Positions 1-10,089 of a stretch of 64,000 bases of DNA are shown one piece after another. A program made the translations under genes and the position numbers. The notes beneath the pieces are model-generated. The model worked only from the letters and a program-made list of their open reading frames with translations, was not told the DNA's origin and ran no database searches. The first letter of the stretch is position 1, and each line of letters begins with the position of its first letter. This DNA comes from Lunularia cruciata (Eukaryota > Streptophyta > Marchantiopsida > Lunulariales > Lunulariaceae), in assembly GCA_948567375.1 (NCBI GenBank), contig OX419759.1:49763493-49827492 (forward strand), in the 5' to 3' direction.

Positions 1-250
1 AATCCACAATTCACCTCACACAATCTCTCGAAATCCTCTCATGTGTATAAGTTGTACAAAATCACTTCAAAGACATCATAATGAACTACATGGTATACAA
101 ATGGATCTTGGTTCTCTAACATAAGTTCAGCCCTCTCCTCTCCTAATGTTCTCTCCAAGTGAGCTCTCATAGCCTCCTTTTGCCTAATATAGAATTGAAC
201 GCGGAACATTATCTTGCCTTCTAGAGAGGTCCCGACAATGGAACCAAAAA
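1..250 (-). mobile_element. Gypsy-A copy 1, 5' leader (cut by window edge)
   Basis: This stretch follows the LTR at 251-939 on the - strand and continues past the left edge of the window. It matches the leader of Gypsy-A copy 3 (8511-8760, + strand) and of copy 2 (5160-5411, - strand) almost base for base. The bases next to the LTR read TTTTTGGTTCCATTGTCGGG on the - strand, a worn version of the primer-binding site common in plant Ty3/gypsy elements. Only the start of this element lies in the window. Confidence 0.8.
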
Positions 251-272
251 TGTGAGATGGCCTGTCTCTCAC
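39..272 (-). CDS. Short conserved leader ORF of Gypsy-A, function unknown
   Basis: A 77-codon frame starts at the very end of the LTR, runs across the primer-binding region and stops in the leader. The same frame, similar in most residues, is open in copy 3 (8489-8722, + strand); in copy 2 (about 5200-5440) it is broken. The predicted peptide is rich in charged residues and has no motif I recognise. Its start lies inside the LTR, so it would sit near the 5' end of the element RNA, before the zinc-knuckle and gag frames. It may be a real upstream ORF, or an open frame kept only because the copies are related. Confidence 0.3.
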   Translation of the reverse strand: MRDRPSHIFGSIVGTSLEGKIMFRVQFYIRQKEAMRAHLERTLGEERAELMLENQDPFVYHVVHYDVFEVILYNLYT

Positions 273-939
273 TCAAGATGAACCTCTGATGGCTATTTTG
301 GTAGCACACCATGGACTAAGAAGGCAAGGAACCCCAACTCCATCATACTCCTCCAAGGCTAACACTCCAAAACTCAAGACATTGCTCACTAGAGAACTCA
401 ATGAGAGAGATAGTTGCAAATGAAAGGATGATGAGTACCTCCTCACCCCTTGTTTATATACTTGTGAAATAGTTATGCACCAAAGTTACTTATTACCATA
501 GTTACTCAAGTTACTAGACTTAAAGTCAAGTAAAGTCAAAAAGTAGAAAGGAATATCCATTCACATGGGCATATTTCACTAGCACGTGTTTTTATCTTGA
601 CCCAACCACTAAGTCAAGGATTCCTTCACATGGGCTATCCTTGGACTATAGAAGAATCCAAAACAAAAATGCTTGCAGGCCGAAGAGTTCTCAACTCTTT
701 CCTCAAAGCCAAACACCTAGGAATAATACCAAGTCAACACACTAGAATCCAAAATAGTGGTGCTCATCTTTTCCACTTCCTCTAAAGTGAGGTCCCCTCT
801 ATCTTAGTTATGACTAACTTTAGCTTATCATGACTAATGTTGAACTATCCTTTATCTCTATATAAATAATATCTCTCAAATACTTATAATACCAAGCTAA
901 ATATCACAATACCACACACATGCACAAATGAGTGTGACA
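251..939 (-). repeat. Gypsy-A copy 1, 5' LTR
   Basis: The LTR begins TGTCACACTC at 939 and ends CATCTCACA at 251 on the - strand. It aligns along its length with the LTRs at 5412-6100, 7835-8510 and 14305-14982. The right flank (940 onward) is the leader of a D-family element, so copy 1 landed inside that element. Its other end is outside the window. Confidence 0.85.
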
Positions 940-1222
940 GTTCATCAGTCCATGAATTCTGCACCAAAGTGATTAACTAGCGATACCCTCATTTGCTCAC
1001 ACTAGATGTATATAACCTTGATGTGGAATAGATTTGGGAATGGAAAGCTAGGTGTGGGAAAATTGTCCTCCTGGTGCATCTATCCTGTCCGCTCTCTAAA
1101 GTCCTTCCTAAGTCTAGCAACTACTCTATGTTCTCCACCTCAAATTACTCAGTTTTAGTAGTTCGTGCTCTTCCAAGAGGGGTGATATACTCTCTTGGAA
1201 TAAGACACTTGCTTTGATACCA
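940..1222 (-). mobile_element. D-family element (D'), 5' leader with tRNA primer-binding site
   Basis: Downstream (- strand) of the LTR at 1226-1956 the sequence reads TGGTATCAAAGC (1211-1222), one base from the usual plant initiator-Met primer-binding site TGGTATCAGAGC. The leader then runs to 940, where Gypsy-A copy 1 interrupts it. The third D-family copy has a matching site at 60352 onward. Confidence 0.8.
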
Positions 1223-1225
1223 TTC

Positions 1226-1956
1226 TAATACTCCGAGGACATGAGAAGAGAGAGAAACACAAATTACACTCCCAACATTCGGTGCCCCAAAGGAGCACCT
1301 TCCCTTTATTATATAGACAAAGAGGATCTCCTCCAAGGAAGCTCCACCATAGGATTAGGCACATAGATAGGTGACTTTTTAACAAGCTCCACCCTTGGAT
1401 TACTTACTTGGATGGGTGACATGTCGGTCTAGGTCCTATCTGGTTGGTCAAACAAGCTTTGACCAGAGGGAATCTTTTAGGGAATCTTCCTATAGGAGTC
1501 TCAAAATCACGTAAGGTACCATTGGAGAGCTCTTCACAAGACAAACTAGGGAGGAGGGAAGACCAACCTTTCATTGGTTGGGGAGGAAAATGTGCACATT
1601 TTCGAAGCCTAATTCATCCGTTTAGTCCTCCAAAATTGCCTTCAAAGATTTTAGGCATATTTTGGTTCCTACTCTATTAGTAGAAGTCCCCTTTTGGTGA
1701 TGCCTCTTTCTGATCTGTTAAGTCCATCATGTGTAACATCCTTCTAGATGTTACCAAACCAATTCTCACCTTTAAATCATATGTCTAGCTATTGGTTCTA
1801 AGGTTCTCAAGTCTATTTCAGTTTTTGTTCTATGAGTAGAAGTACTCTTTTGGTGATACTTCTATCTGATCTATTTTGACCATCATGTATAACATCATTC
1901 TAGATATAACCAAACCAAATTTTACATCTAGATCATATGGCTAGCTCTTGGTATTA
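1226..1956 (-). repeat. D-family (D') 5' LTR
   Basis: A 731-bp LTR whose ends read TAATACC and GTATTA on the - strand. It is the same length as the D LTR at 18340-19070 and homologous throughout. A primer-binding site follows after three bases, so this is the 5' LTR. It sits inside the protease region of Gypsy-A copy 2: the copy 2 frame reads up to GTTGATTT and the LTR begins there. Like the D LTR it holds two imperfect copies of a unit of about 150 bp at its U3 end (about 1640-1956). The lack of TG...CA ends is unusual. Confidence 0.85.
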
Positions 1957-3075
1957 AAATCAACCAATGCATCCTTGATGTTGTGACCATTCACTCTCAC
2001 ATCAATCTTGGCAGCATATTCACAAGCCTCAAATGGTGCTGGCTTGGCTTCCACCACCTCCATTGATATTAAAGTTTTTGCTTTCTTCTTCCTCTTGCTC
2101 CTTATAGAACTCAAACCACCTCTAAGCTCCTTTCTCAAGGTAGGGTTCAAAGCAATCAATTGACACATTGTGATGTTAGCCTTGTGGCTACTAACATCCT
2201 CCAACACATTGTAGTTCCACTGTTTCTTTGAAATCAAGAAATCCTCCATCCCCAACTTCTTCCTTGGAGTCTTTGTTGTTGATGGTATTGAGGTGCAAGT
2301 GCTCCTAGTAGACATAAGAGTATCCTTGCTTGGAGTAAATCCTTGAGAAGAGTGAACATCCTCTGCAAAATGAACTCTCTTCTTCTCTTGTGTCAAAAGC
2401 TCCAAATTAAGACCCTTGGAGTTTGAGCCCTCTCCCTTATCATAATTGCTCTCAACCACATCTATGGATGCTATCCCCTTACCTTTGTTGGGATTAGGAG
2501 CCACTTGGGTTTCACTACCTCCCTCTTTCCCTTTATTGGCTCCCTCATAACCCCTTCCTCCATGGTAAGTGGAATTTGGGCAATTCCTTTGGATATGGCC
2601 TCTTCCTCCACAACCAAAACAATTTCTATCATTGAAATTGTTAGCTGGTTTGCCTCCTCTATATGGATACTTTCCATAACTCCTAGCCCTATCCCTACAT
2701 TCTGATCCACCTCTCTCTTCTCCCATAGTTGTACCACATTGATTTTGAGATCTGCAAGTTGTTCTATGATGGTTTGAAGTGGATCCTTTGCTGGAGGTGC
2801 AAGAACTAGAGCAACTACTACTTTTGGTGCAATCTTTGTCACCAAAGTATCAGAAGTTCCACCATACTTGTAGCCTTGAGGAGGATGCACAACCTCCTTC
2901 ACCACCAAATCACTCTCATCTCCTTCCAAACTCTCCTCCATACGAATTGTGATTTTGATAGGTTCAACCTTGGAAGAAGGTTTCTCATATCTCACCTTGC
3001 TTCTAATTTGTGGTCTCAACCGTCCCACAAAATTCTTGGTGAGCATGGCTCCTATGCCAATCATAGTAGTCTCCA

Positions 3076-3489
3076 TGTAACAATATGGAGTTTAGCAACA
3101 AAGTTAGTTGGGCTTACAAAGTAGCACATAAGACAAATTAGCCTAGAATATTTTGGAAGTATCTAGGAAGCTTCTTGGCTAGCTTAGCTTGCACCTCAAG
3201 TAAGTAGCTTCTAGAAAGAAGCTTCTAGAAGTTTCCAACTAGCTTAGCTTGCACGCCAAGTAGGCGGCTTCTAAAAGGAAGCTTCTTGAGAAGCTTCCTA
3301 GTTAACTTGGCTTGCACTCTAAGAAAGCGGCTTGAGGAAGCTTCTTGAGAAACTTCTCAAAGGCCTTGTATGCTACCCATAAATACCAAAGCCAAAGCTC
3401 ATGCTAGGCATTTGGAATTTTCCCTCATTCAAATGTCCCAATGTGAGTTTCCATTCTCTTATTTCTCTCCTCAGATTTGGTCTTTTACA
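3076..3489 (+). repeat. Solo LTR inserted in Gypsy-A copy 2 gag, TSD CTCCA
   Basis: The insert begins TGTAACAATATGG and ends CTTTTACA, with CTCCA on both sides (3071-3075 and 3490-3494). Removing it joins the copy 2 gag to match the uninterrupted copy 3 gag near 10480. There is no internal coding region, so it is read as a solo LTR of 414 bp left by recombination between two LTRs. It contains three tandem units of about 60 bp (3179-3360) built around CTTAGCTTGCAC and GAAGCTTCT, and a TATA-like CCCATAAATACC near 3375 that suggests + orientation. The parent family has no other member here. Confidence 0.85.
3179..3360 (+). repeat. Three 60-bp tandem repeats inside the solo LTR
   Basis: Three imperfect units follow each other with a 60-bp period. 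Each has an AGCTTAGCTTGCAC-type start and an AAGCTTCT-type end. They lie upstream of the TATA-like site, where LTR enhancer repeats usually sit. Confidence 0.7.
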
Positions 3490-4078
3490 CTCCACATCAT
3501 CTCCACCCTAAACACTATGCAAACTCTCACTTTCTCTCCATCTTCTTGCTTGAGAAAGGTAACCTCACTCATCAATCTCTCATAACTCTCATCTAGGAGA
3601 AAGTTCTCAATGAGTGTTGAAGTCAAACTCTCTCAAGACTCTTCTTCCCCATCTCTCCTCTCTCTCTTTTGGTATTCTGACTCATACCATGTAAGTGCTG
3701 CATCCTCAAAGAAATCTGGTAATAATGAGGCCCAATCATTCTTCCTCCTTTCATTTTTCCCTATACAACCTCGCTTGAAGTCCCTCACAAAAGCCTCCAC
3801 ATCTTCTACATCCTTGCCAAAGAAAACTGGAAGTTTTCCCATCTTAACTCCTCACTATCTTTCTTTTCTCTCAAATTTTTTTTTACTCTTTTCTTTTCTC
3901 TCATTCTATAACTAATAAAGTATCTACATGACTAACACCATCTGAGAATAATCCACTCTAGGGAACACAAAAGGTTCAGATTGCTCCAAGATTTCTATAG
4001 CAACATCAAATCCTAGAGTGCATATTAATTTTACTCTCATGGATAGTTTATCCGTAAGTTAAAAGATTATCTCCATCA

Positions 4079-4552
4079 TTAATCTTGAGAGCTAGCTGAT
4101 GAAGGTGGTAGTATTTCTGTAGTTGTACTAAGAGACTCTCCAAGATCCTTCACCAAAGTCTCCAAAACTGCTTTTACTCCACTACACTCATGTCCTTTTG
4201 GAAGTCCTTCAACTTCACAAACCTCACACAACTCCTTGGTCTTAGATCTTCTCCCTCCCAATCTTGGTGAAGAAGCTCCAACATGCAAACCCAAGTCAAG
4301 TAAGCCTCTCTTTTCCCTCAATCTCTTGCTCTCAAAGGTCAATGGACATAAACTTGCCTTATGTCCCTTCTCTCCACATAGAAAGCACTTAGACTCACTC
4401 TTTCCTCCAAGTGGCGTACGTTTTTGGATCTTCTCAACACTCTCTTCATATTCTATTGTAAACTCTCTTTTACTCAAATCCACCCCTACAATCACCTCAA
4501 ACCCTTGGGGAACCTTGCATAGTCTCAATTTCCACTCTTGATGACCTTCCAT
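4079..4552 (-). CDS. Gypsy-A copy 2 extra zinc-knuckle ORF upstream of gag
   Basis: An open frame of 157 codons from an ATG at 4552. It has a retroviral-type knuckle CX2CX4HX4C (C56, C59, H64, C69) and a second cluster, CX2C (C109, C112) followed by HXC (H121, C123). The N-terminal 50 residues mix basic and acidic stretches. It lies between the leader and gag, and gag has its own separate knuckle, so this is an additional ORF. Some plant Ty3/gypsy lineages (Tat/Ogre) also carry an ORF before gag, of unknown function. A nucleic-acid-binding role is inferred from the knuckle only. This copy is intact, while the copy 3 version at 9403-9874 has a stop and a 1-bp deletion. Confidence 0.6.
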   Translation of the reverse strand: MEGHQEWKLRLCKVPQGFEVIVGVDLSKREFTIEYEESVEKIQKRTPLGGKSESKCFLCGEKGHKASLCPLTFESKRLREKRGLLDLGLHVGASSPRLGGRRSKTKELCEVCEVEGLPKGHECSGVKAVLETLVKDLGESLSTTTEILPPSSASSQD

Positions 4553-5411
4553 GTTCCCAAGATGAATCTAAACACTTAAATATGCTTTTTGTTCCTCTTA
4601 AACTCCTCACGCATGAGAGCTCAACTTTGCACAATTGACCCTTCCTCACAATTTCACTCAAATCTCTCAACTTGTATGTGACAGTCCTCTATAATTTTTC
4701 ACACTTGATCACAACTCCGGGGCTTCCCTCCTTCCAAAATTTCAGATCTTTTCATTGAGCCATTTGGCCTAGACACCTTTCTATTCAGCACATATATTTC
4801 AGATTTGGTCTGAAAACCACTCCATCCACTTCAAAAACTCATAACTACGTGGGCAAAAATGATATCTCTCTAATTTTCTTGGCAGCAAGTACAATACAAT
4901 AAACTAAAGTTTCTTGGAAATTTTCAAGACATTTCACCAAAATTTGAAGAAATGGCAGACTCTGTACAATTTTCTAGAGAGCATGCAGTTGCGGGAGCAA
5001 TTTACCCTATCAACTTTAAAAAATTGTAGCCCAATGCGCATAATAGCTCTCATAATAATTTCAAGTGTAATTACTCAAAGATAATGCAAGCTATCATTTG
5101 TAGAAAGTTCAAGTCCAGATCTAAAACTTGAGATTTTGCCCAAAATCACTTTAATCCCCAAAATCTACAATCCACCTCACACAATCTCTCCAAATCCTCT
5201 CATGTGTATAAGTTGTACAAAATCACCTCAAAGACATCATAATGAACTACAAGGTATACAAATAGATCTTGGTTCTCTAACATAAGTTCAGCCCTCTCCT
5301 CTCCTAATGTTCTCTCCAAGTGAGCTCTCATAGCCTCCTTCTGCCTAATGTAGAATTGAACACGGAATATTATCTTGCCTTCTAGAGAGGTCTCGGAAAC
5401 AGATCAAAAAA
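4553..5411 (-). mobile_element. Gypsy-A copy 2, 5' leader
   Basis: Leader between the LTR at 5412-6100 and the zinc-knuckle frame. It aligns with 8511-9402 of copy 3. The primer-binding region next to the LTR reads TTTTTTGATCTGTTTCCGAG on the - strand and is more worn than in copy 3. The short leader ORF is broken here. No other gene is visible. Confidence 0.75.
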
Positions 5412-6100
5412 TGTGACCCGGCCTATCTCTCACTTAGGATGAACCTCTGATGGCTATTATGGTAGCGCACCATGGACTAAGAAGGCAAGGAACCCCTACT
5501 CCATCATACTCCTCTAAGGCTAACACTCCAAGACTCAAGACATTGCTCACTAGAGAACTCAATGAGAGAGAGATAGTTGCAAATGAAAGGATGATGAGTA
5601 TCTCCTCACCCCTTTTTTATATAATTGTGAAATAGTTATGCACCAAAGTTACTAATTACCATAGGAACTCAAGTTACTAGACTAAAAGTCAAGTAAAGTC
5701 AAAAAGTAGAAAGGAATATCCATTCACATGGACATATTCCACTAGCATGTGATCTTATCTTGACCCAACCACTAAGTCAAGGATTCTTTCACATGGGCTA
5801 TCCTTGGACTATAGAAGAATACAAAACAAAAATGCTTGCGAGCCCAAGAGTTCTCAACTCTTTCCTCAAAGCCAAACACCTAGTAATAATACCAAGTCAA
5901 CACACTAGAATCCAAAATAGTGGTGCTCATCTTTTCCACCTCCTCTAAAGTGAGGTCCTCTCTATCTTAGCTATGACTAACTTTAGCTTATCATGACTAA
6001 TGTAGAACCATCCTTTTTCTCTATATAAATAATATCTCTCAAGTACTTGTAATACCAAGCTAAATATCACAATACCACACATGCACAAATGGGTGTTACA
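5412..6100 (-). repeat. Gypsy-A copy 2, 5' LTR
   Basis: LTR starting TGTAACACCC at 6100 and ending GGGTCACA at 5412 on the - strand, 689 bp. Its right flank GACCAAGGTAC is the middle of the integrase gene of the old methyltransferase-family element, which it therefore interrupts. Its partner LTR is outside the window. Confidence 0.88.
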
Positions 6101-6859
6101 GACCAAGGTACAACTATTTTTTGCCAGATGTGTGGTTTGTGACCAAGTTAGAGCACCATTCAATGCTCCTACACCACAATTACACCCATTACATATCATG
6201 ATATTGGGTTACCATTGGAGTTTGGACTTTGCTGGACCTTTACCACTGATTGTGAAACATCATCGGTATGTCTTGGTGATGGTTGAGCACTTCTCCAAGT
6301 GGATTGAGTTGGTAGCATTGCCTGACAAGTCTATTGAAGGGATAGCTTACTTGTTCTTGGATCAAGTTCTTAGTCATTTTGGTGCAATTGAGGTTTTGAT
6401 TGATCAGGGTATAGAGTTCTTGGGGGAGTTTCAGGTTCTTGTGTGACAAGGCTTTGATTGAGCACTATACTACCTCCCGAGATCACCCTATGGCAGATGG
6501 CTTAGCAGAGAGAGTGGTTTAGATAGTGAAGGGAGGATTGTGAAAGTATGGTTTGCAGAGAGGCTACTTGGGAGATTAGGATCTCCAATTACCTTGGTTG
6601 GCCAAGGGCTATCGGTTTAGCCTCCGGCAAGCCTCCTTAGCATCCTTCTCTCCATACTTTCTACTCTATGGATGAGATCTAGATTTACCTACAGCCATTT
6701 GTCGAGATGCCTACTATAATCTTGGACTTGGATGATCCAAATGTATGGGTGAGCGCATGTTCTCAACGGGCAAAGATCTTTCAGAGAGTGATGTCGATGG
6801 CTTTTGAGAACTTGGCGATCGCTCAGCATAGAGATACTTTATGCTATGCTACCATTTGA
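6101..6859 (+). pseudogene. Old methyltransferase-family copy: integrase relic
   Basis: This + strand stretch is homologous to the integrase end of the central element (about 22,600 down to 21,849). It starts in the zinc-binding part (RCVVCDQ) and keeps the core around WSLDFAGPLPL and the second catalytic Asp region (VLIDQG). After about 6446 it is riddled with stops and frameshifts. The 5' part was cut off when Gypsy-A copy 2 inserted at 6100. It ends with TGA at 6857-6859, the same in-frame stop found at the same place in the young copy (21849-21851). It is clearly dead, and many differences from the young copy are transitions towards A/T. Confidence 0.85.
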
Positions 6860-7267
6860 GGAGGAGGTTATAGACCCTCAATTTGTCAATTTCATCCATG
6901 TGACTATGTAAATCTACAATACCGATAACACTTGACGACACTTGATGTTTCAATAGGCCGCACTTTCTTGAGAGTGCGTGATGTTTTGCCATCTGGAGTC
7001 CTTGTGTTGGAAGAATATGATGGTGTTATTTGGAAGGATCATGTGTGCAATTGTGTGCTATGCCACCTCCCAAACATTGATGGTACTATGGACCCAAGCT
7101 TGGCACTTGTACGTGCAAGCTTGAGGTGTATGTTATGTGGCTCTTCTGGTGGAGTTGCTACTATGTTAGTGTGTAATAATTATTCAAGAGGATGGCATAT
7201 GGCATGTATGACTCCTCCCCTCATGGTGGTTCCTCAGGGACAATGGTTATGTCCTAGATGTACTTGA
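6860..7267 (+). pseudogene. Old copy: integrase C-terminal module and PHD finger
   Basis: It continues in frame after the shared TGA. One TAA lies near 6928, and then 111 codons stay open to the stop at 7265-7267. The PHD finger keeps CMLC, the GWHMAC box and the final CPRC pair, but one zinc ligand is lost (CNNY where the young copy has CDSC), so the fold is probably not functional. The module lies 3' of integrase and before a polypurine-like tract, exactly as in the central element. Its open frame contrasts with the many stops in the neighbouring integrase. Confidence 0.8.
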
Positions 7268-7541
7268 CCTATAGCTAGTTCATTCTTTATATGGTATAGA
7301 TTGCAGACATGCGACTAAAGATGGGGCTCCATAGCACCCGACCTCTTGATCTTTACCCATCATAGGGTATACCATATACTTGGAGTAGATGGCTATCTTG
7401 AGTTTGAAGGACCTAACCGCCAGCTAGGGAGGCAATTATGGCACTTTAGAGTCTATGTATGACTTATGTGTGAGTTGTGCTTCTATTGTGTATGATGTTG
7501 ACAATGATGTATGTTGTGTAGTGACATATAAATGCACAACA
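7268..7541 (+). repeat. Old copy: 3' UTR, polypurine tract and B1 repeat
   Basis: 7268-7435 corresponds to 21443-21277 of the young copy and ends in a purine-rich AGCTAGGGAGGCAA. From about 7436 to 7541 lies the B segment (ATTATGGCACTTTAGAG ... ATGCACAACA), directly before the A segment that starts TGTCACG at 7544. A second B copy follows at 15132-15239, so the order B1-A2-B2 is preserved. Confidence 0.8.
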
Positions 7542-7543
7542 AT

Positions 7544-7834
7544 TGTCACGCCATTTGTAGTGTCGCATCTAGATTGCTTGGACACTAGAGTTCTAGTGTT
7601 AGTAGTTAGAGGCATTTTAGCAATTACTCCGACTACTTTCCGACGGTCAGATTTTGTGTTTAGGGTATTGACTTCATGGTAGGGCTCACTTGCAGTATCC
7701 GTGCCATCGGGTGTGCCATCAGTGGGACCGTTGGGATGAAACCAATGTTAGAATCAAGAGTATACCCTAGAAGTGCAGCTCCAAAGAGCTTACTTCTATG
7801 ATGTTGAGCCTTTGAGTTCCTGGCTAGAGGGGAT
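7544..7834 (+). repeat. Old copy: A2 terminal repeat, first part
   Basis: It begins TGTCACGCCATTTGTAG and follows the A repeat of the young copy up to GTTCCTGGCTAGAGGGGAT, where Gypsy-A copy 3 inserted. The rest resumes at 14983. Confidence 0.85.
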
Positions 7835-8510
7835 TGTAACACCCATTTGTGCATGTGTGTGGTATTTAGCTTGGTATTACAAGTACTTATGAGATATTAT
7901 TTATATAGAGATAAAGGATGGTTCTACATTAGTCATGATTAGCTAAAGTTAGTCGTAGCTAAGATAGAGGAGACCTTACTTTAGAGGAAGTGAAAAAGAT
8001 GAGCACCACTATTTTGGATTCTAGTGTGTTGACTTGGTATTATTCCTGGATGTTTGACTTTGAGGAAAGAGTTGAGAACTCTTGGGCCTGCAAGCCTTTT
8101 TGTGTTGGATTCTTCTATAGTCCAAGGATAGTCTATGTGAAGGAATCCTTGACTTAGTGGTTGGGTCAAGATAAGATCACATGCTAGTGGAATATGCCCA
8201 TGTGAATGGATATTCCTTTCTACTTTTTGACTTTACTTGACTTTTAGTCTAGTTACTCCACTAATTAGTAACTTTGGTACGTAACTATTTCACACGTATA
8301 TAAACAAGGGGTGAGGAGGTACTCATCATCCTTTCATTTGCAACTATCTCTCTCTCTCATTGAGTTCTCTAGTGAGCAATGTCTTGAGTCTCGGACTGTT
8401 AGCCTTAGAGGAGTATGATGGAGTTGGGGTTCCTTGCTTTCATAGTCCATGGTGCGCTACCATAATAGCCATTAGAGGTTCATCCTAAGTGAGAGATAGG
8501 CCGGCTCACA
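7835..8510 (+). repeat. Gypsy-A copy 3, 5' LTR
   Basis: It starts TGTAACACCC and ends CCGGCTCACA, 676 bp. A promoter-like TATATAAACA occurs near 8297. It is homologous to the 3' LTR over its length, with scattered differences. Confidence 0.9.
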
Positions 8511-8722
8511 TTTTTGGTTCTGTTGCCGGGATCTCTCTAGGAGGCAAGATAATGTTCCGCGTTCAATTCTACATTAGGCAGAAGGAAGCTATGAGAGCTC
8601 ACTTAGAGAGAACATTAGGAGAGGAGAGTGCTAAACTTATGTTAGAGAACCAAGATCCATTTGTATACCTTGTAGTTCATTATGATGTCTTTGAAGTGAT
8701 TTTGTACATCTTGTACACATGA
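8489..8722 (+). CDS. Gypsy-A copy 3 short leader ORF, function unknown
   Basis: An open frame of 77 codons that begins within the last 22 bp of the LTR, spans the primer-binding site and ends in the leader. It is the counterpart of the frame at 39-272 (- strand), with most residues the same, including an RVQFYIRQKEAMRAHLERTL core. No known domain is visible. It could be a translated upstream ORF or a fortuitous frame. Confidence 0.3.
   Translation: MRDRPAHIFGSVAGISLGGKIMFRVQFYIRQKEAMRAHLERTLGEESAKLMLENQDPFVYLVVHYDVFEVILYILYT
8511..8532 (+). other. Primer-binding site of Gypsy-A copy 3
   Basis: TTTTTGGTTCTGTTGCCGGG directly follows the LTR end. It is a variant of the TTTGGCGCCGTTGCCGGGGA site found in many plant Ty3/gypsy elements, with the central GCGC altered to TTCT. 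Confidence 0.7.
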
Positions 8723-9402
8723 GAGGATTTGGAGAGATTGTGTGAGATGGATTGCAGATTTTGGTGATTAAGGTCATTTTGAGCAAAATCTCAAGTTTTA
8801 GACCTGGACTTGAAATTTCTACACATGATAGCTTGCGTTATCTTTTAGTAAGAACATTTGAAATTATTATGAGAGCTACTATGCGCACAAGGCTAGAATT
8901 TTTGAAAGTTGATAGGGTAAACTGCTCCCGCAATTGCATGCTCTCTAGAAAATTGTACAAAGTCTTCCATTTATCTAATTTTGAGTTGATTGTTGTGAAA
9001 CTTTCCAAGAGAATTCAGTACGTTATATCCTACCTGTTGAGACAAAAATTAGAGAGAGATCATTCTTAAGCAAAGAGTTATGAACTATTGAAGTGAAGGG
9101 GGTGGTTTTCAGACCAAATCTGAAATATGTGTGCTGAATAGAAAGGTGTCTAAGCCAAATGGCTCAATGAAAAGATCTGAAATTTTGTAGGGAGGAACAC
9201 TTTCCCTGGGGTGCAACTTCTCAACAATTTTGTAGGGAGGGACACCCAAGTGTGCAAAAGTTCAGAGGACTGTCACATACAAGTTGAGAGATTGGAGTGA
9301 AATTGTGAGGAAGGGTCAATTCTGCAAAGTAGAGATCTCGTGCATGAGGAGTTTGAAAGCAACAAAAAGCATGTCTGAGTGTTTAGATTCATCTTGGGAA
9401 CA
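8723..9402 (+). mobile_element. Gypsy-A copy 3 leader, no gene seen
   Basis: Untranslated leader matching 4553-5400 of copy 2. Several short open frames occur but none is shared with copy 2. Confidence 0.6.
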
Positions 9403-9874
9403 TGGAGGGTCACCAAGAGTGAAAATTGAAACTATCCAAGGTTTCCCAAGGGTTGAGGTGATTGTAAGGGTGGATTTGAGGAAAAGAGAGTTTACAATAG
9501 AATTTGAAGAGAGTGTAGAGAGGATCCAAAAACCTACACCACTTGGAGGAAAGAGTGAGTCTAAGTGCTTTCTATGTGGAGAGAAGGGACATAAGTTAAT
9601 TTCATGTCCATTGACCTTTGAGAGCAAGAGATTGAGGGAAAAGAGAGGCTTACTTGACTTGGGTTTGCATGTTGGACCTTCTTCACCAAGATTGGGAGGG
9701 AGAAGATCTAAGACCAAGGAGTTGTGTGAGGTTTGTGGAGTTGAAGGACTTCCAAAAGGACATGAGTGTAGTGGAGTAAAATCACTTTTGGAGACTTTGG
9801 TGAAGGATCTTGGAGAGAGTCTTAATATAACTACAGAAATACTACCACTTTCATCAGCTAGTTCTCAAGATTAG
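9403..9874 (+). pseudogene. Gypsy-A copy 3 extra zinc-knuckle ORF, broken
   Basis: Counterpart of the intact copy 2 frame at 4079-4552. The ATG at 9403 is followed by an in-frame TGA six codons later (TGG to TGA), and a 1-bp deletion near 9450 shifts the frame. The domain part is still open: knuckle CFLCGEKGHKLISC (CX2CX4HX4C), then CX2C...HXC. It ends with TAG at 9872-9874. About 215 bp of purine-rich spacer separate it from gag. Confidence 0.65.
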
Positions 9875-10089
9875 TGATGGAGATAATCTTTCAACTTATG
9901 GATAAACTATCCATGAGGGTTTGATTAATATGCACTCTAGGATTTGATGTTGCTATAGAAATCTTGGAGCAACCTGAGCCTTTTTTGTTCCCTTGAGTGG
10001 ATTACTCTCAAATGGTGTTAATCATGTATAGAGTGAGAGAAAAGAAAAGAGAAAAAAATTGAGAGAAAGAAAGATAATGAGCGGTTAAG

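Larger units (their letters stand above)
1957..3842 (-). pseudogene. Gypsy-A copy 2 gag and start of protease, broken
   Basis: Read from 3842 downward this is the structural polyprotein of Gypsy-A. The gag core begins MGKLPVFFGKD and resembles the copy 3 frame at 10090. A solo LTR (3076-3489) splits it. After that insertion the gag continues in two overlapping frames (3076-2471, then 2726-1941), showing a frameshift. A CX2CX4HX4C zinc knuckle (CFGCGGRGHIQRNC) lies near 2590-2640, followed by a basic, serine/threonine-rich linker. The protease starts with IDVRVNGHNIKDALVD, then family D' cuts in before the DGGS that copy 3 has at that point. The remaining pol would lie beyond the left edge. 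It is not functional. Confidence 0.85.

Noticed and set aside
597-785. 62-codon frames repeated at 597-785, 5760-5948 and 7981-8169
   Set aside because: They are antisense frames within Gypsy-A LTRs; they stay open only because the LTRs are related.
7455-7682. 75-codon frame as a gene
   Set aside because: It lies wholly in the B1/A2 terminal repeat of the old element.
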